From assembly GCA_026770615.1 (NCBI GenBank), contig MU631469.1, positions 252,658-267,776 of the forward strand: 15,119 nucleotides of DNA, given 5' to 3'. The DNA comes from Pavlovales sp. CCMP2436. Taxonomy: Eukaryota; Haptophyta; Pavlovophyceae; Pavlovales. The notes beneath the pieces were generated by a model, which saw nothing but the letters and a program-made list of their open reading frames with translations, made no database searches and was not told the origin of the DNA. A program made the translations under genes and the position numbers. Numbering within the stretch: position 1 is the stretch's first letter; each line of letters begins with the position of its first letter. Below, piece after piece: positions 14,343 to 15,119 of this stretch.

Positions 14343-14620
14343 GCCTTGCTGCATTCCAATGCAAGCACACACGCACATCGTGCTCAAAGCTGGCGCTTAA
14401 GCCGCGCCACGTGAGCCCTCGAGCGCTCAAGCTATTTCACGCTGCCCGCGCCCCCCTCCCACAGTCATCACTCTGCCGATCGAGTCGCGCACAACGACCG
14501 CCTGTCTTGATCACACGCAAATATAGAACACTACTACTGTCTCTGCTATGGTATGTAGACTTCAGATTTATGCCATGATCACCCTGAACGCAGAGCAATG
14601 GCAGCTTCCACCTTTAGTTT
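14343..14620. other. 3' flank of the PH-like gene
   Basis: I see no gene, repeat or clear regulatory site beyond a likely 3' UTR. The open frames here are short, have no start support and show no domain. Confidence 0.4.
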
Positions 14621-14706
14621 TACCCGCGTCATTTTGTAACCCCCCCTTGTTCTTCTGTAGGGTACTTTTTACAATTTTATGTTGGGGTACCCCCCTACCC
14701 CTACAG
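14621..14706 (+). repeat. Solitary copy of the 836-bp element terminus
   Basis: Positions 14621-14665 (TACCCGCGTCATTTTGTAAC, a C run, then CTTGTTCTTCTGTAGGGTAC) match both ends of the 1839-2674 element, most closely the right end in inverse. About 20 bp later GTACCCCCCTACCCCTACAG is an approximate inverse of the CTGTAGGG-GTAC part, so a severely shortened, fold-back derivative is possible. Confidence 0.75.
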
Positions 14707-14786
14707 TGAACCTGTTGGATACGGCCCTGGTGCGCCTCTCAGCCTAGTCCTCTCGGCGCTAGCTGGAGGCAGCACTCGCTCCGCGC

Positions 14787-15097
14787 GAGTGGCCAGCAGG
14801 GGCAACAATGGTGAAAGTAATTGCAAAAAGACGAAAAGACGACGCCTTAAAGGCTGCATGTTCTATCTTATGGCAGCAGATCCGCTCTGCCGCCCGGACT
14901 GGTTCTCACTCACTGATAGTCCAGTCCTGGTGTCCGAGGCCCGAGTGGCCAGCAGGGGCAACAATGGTGAAAGTAGCTGCAAAAGACGAAAAGACGACGC
15001 CTTCAAGGCTGCATGTTCTATCTTATGGCAGCAGATCCGCTCTGCCGCCCGGACTGGTTCTCACTCACTGATAGTCCAGTCCTGGTGTCCGAGGCCC
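14787..15097. repeat. Two-copy 156-bp tandem repeat
   Basis: Units start at 14787 and 14943 (GAGTGGCCAGCAGGGGCAAC). They are nearly identical; the second lacks one A in an A run. Each unit carries a hairpin (GGACTGG, 18-nt loop, CCAGTCC). An ATG in unit 1 opens a frame beginning MVKVIAK that reads through unit 2 in a shifted frame because of the missing base, so it does not look conserved as protein. Confidence 0.92.
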
Positions 15098-15119
15098 AGA
15101 CCAGCTCCGCGCTGTCCGG

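Noticed and set aside
1..15119. CRISPR array, bacterial operon or phage genes
   Set aside because: There are no regularly spaced direct repeats with unique spacers, no Shine-Dalgarno sites and no phage or Cas-like proteins; introns indicate a eukaryote.

Overview
The window is nuclear DNA of a eukaryote. Three spliceosomal GT-AG introns can be placed, there is no operon-like packing, starts are not preceded by Shine-Dalgarno sites, and GC-rich coding blocks are separated by AT-rich spacers. Two gene products start with a signal peptide followed by transit-peptide-like sequence (one with Phe right after the predicted cleavage site). This is the plastid import signature of algae with secondary red plastids. 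With the high GC and heavy repeat load I favour a haptophyte-like alga, but this is inference and no marker gene is present.

Layout. Bases 1-5630 are a repeat-rich block: a 203-bp tandem repeat running into a Sel1/MYND zinc-finger frame, an 836-bp element with terminal inverted repeats and a minisatellite core, a minus-strand gene joining a PPC-like domain to Sfi1-like repeats and coiled coils, and a small poly-Q coiled-coil gene. Bases 1-124 and 4816-4921 are an inverted repeat enclosing most of this block; a third piece lies at 5582-5631.

Bases 5833-9908 hold two convergent, probably plastid-directed genes: a Met/Gln-rich STI1-type protein (plus strand, one intron) and a 761-residue acidic protein ending in a SAP domain (minus strand, three exons that I assembled by splice-site phase). 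Bases 9909-11174 contain no recognised gene but hold a candidate 301-bp element with inverted ends, two copies of a 57-60 bp dispersed repeat and a hairpin-rich stretch. Bases 11175-14342 hold a divergent pair: a FAM114-like acidic protein (minus) and a small PH-like protein (plus) sharing a 324-bp promoter interval. The right end has an isolated copy of the 836-bp element's terminus and two copies of a 156-bp tandem repeat.

How the genes may work together (inference): the STI1-type and SAP proteins may both act in the plastid, and the FAM114-like and PH-like proteins would both fit membrane-associated roles. No transposase, reverse transcriptase, rRNA, convincing tRNA or CRISPR array was seen.
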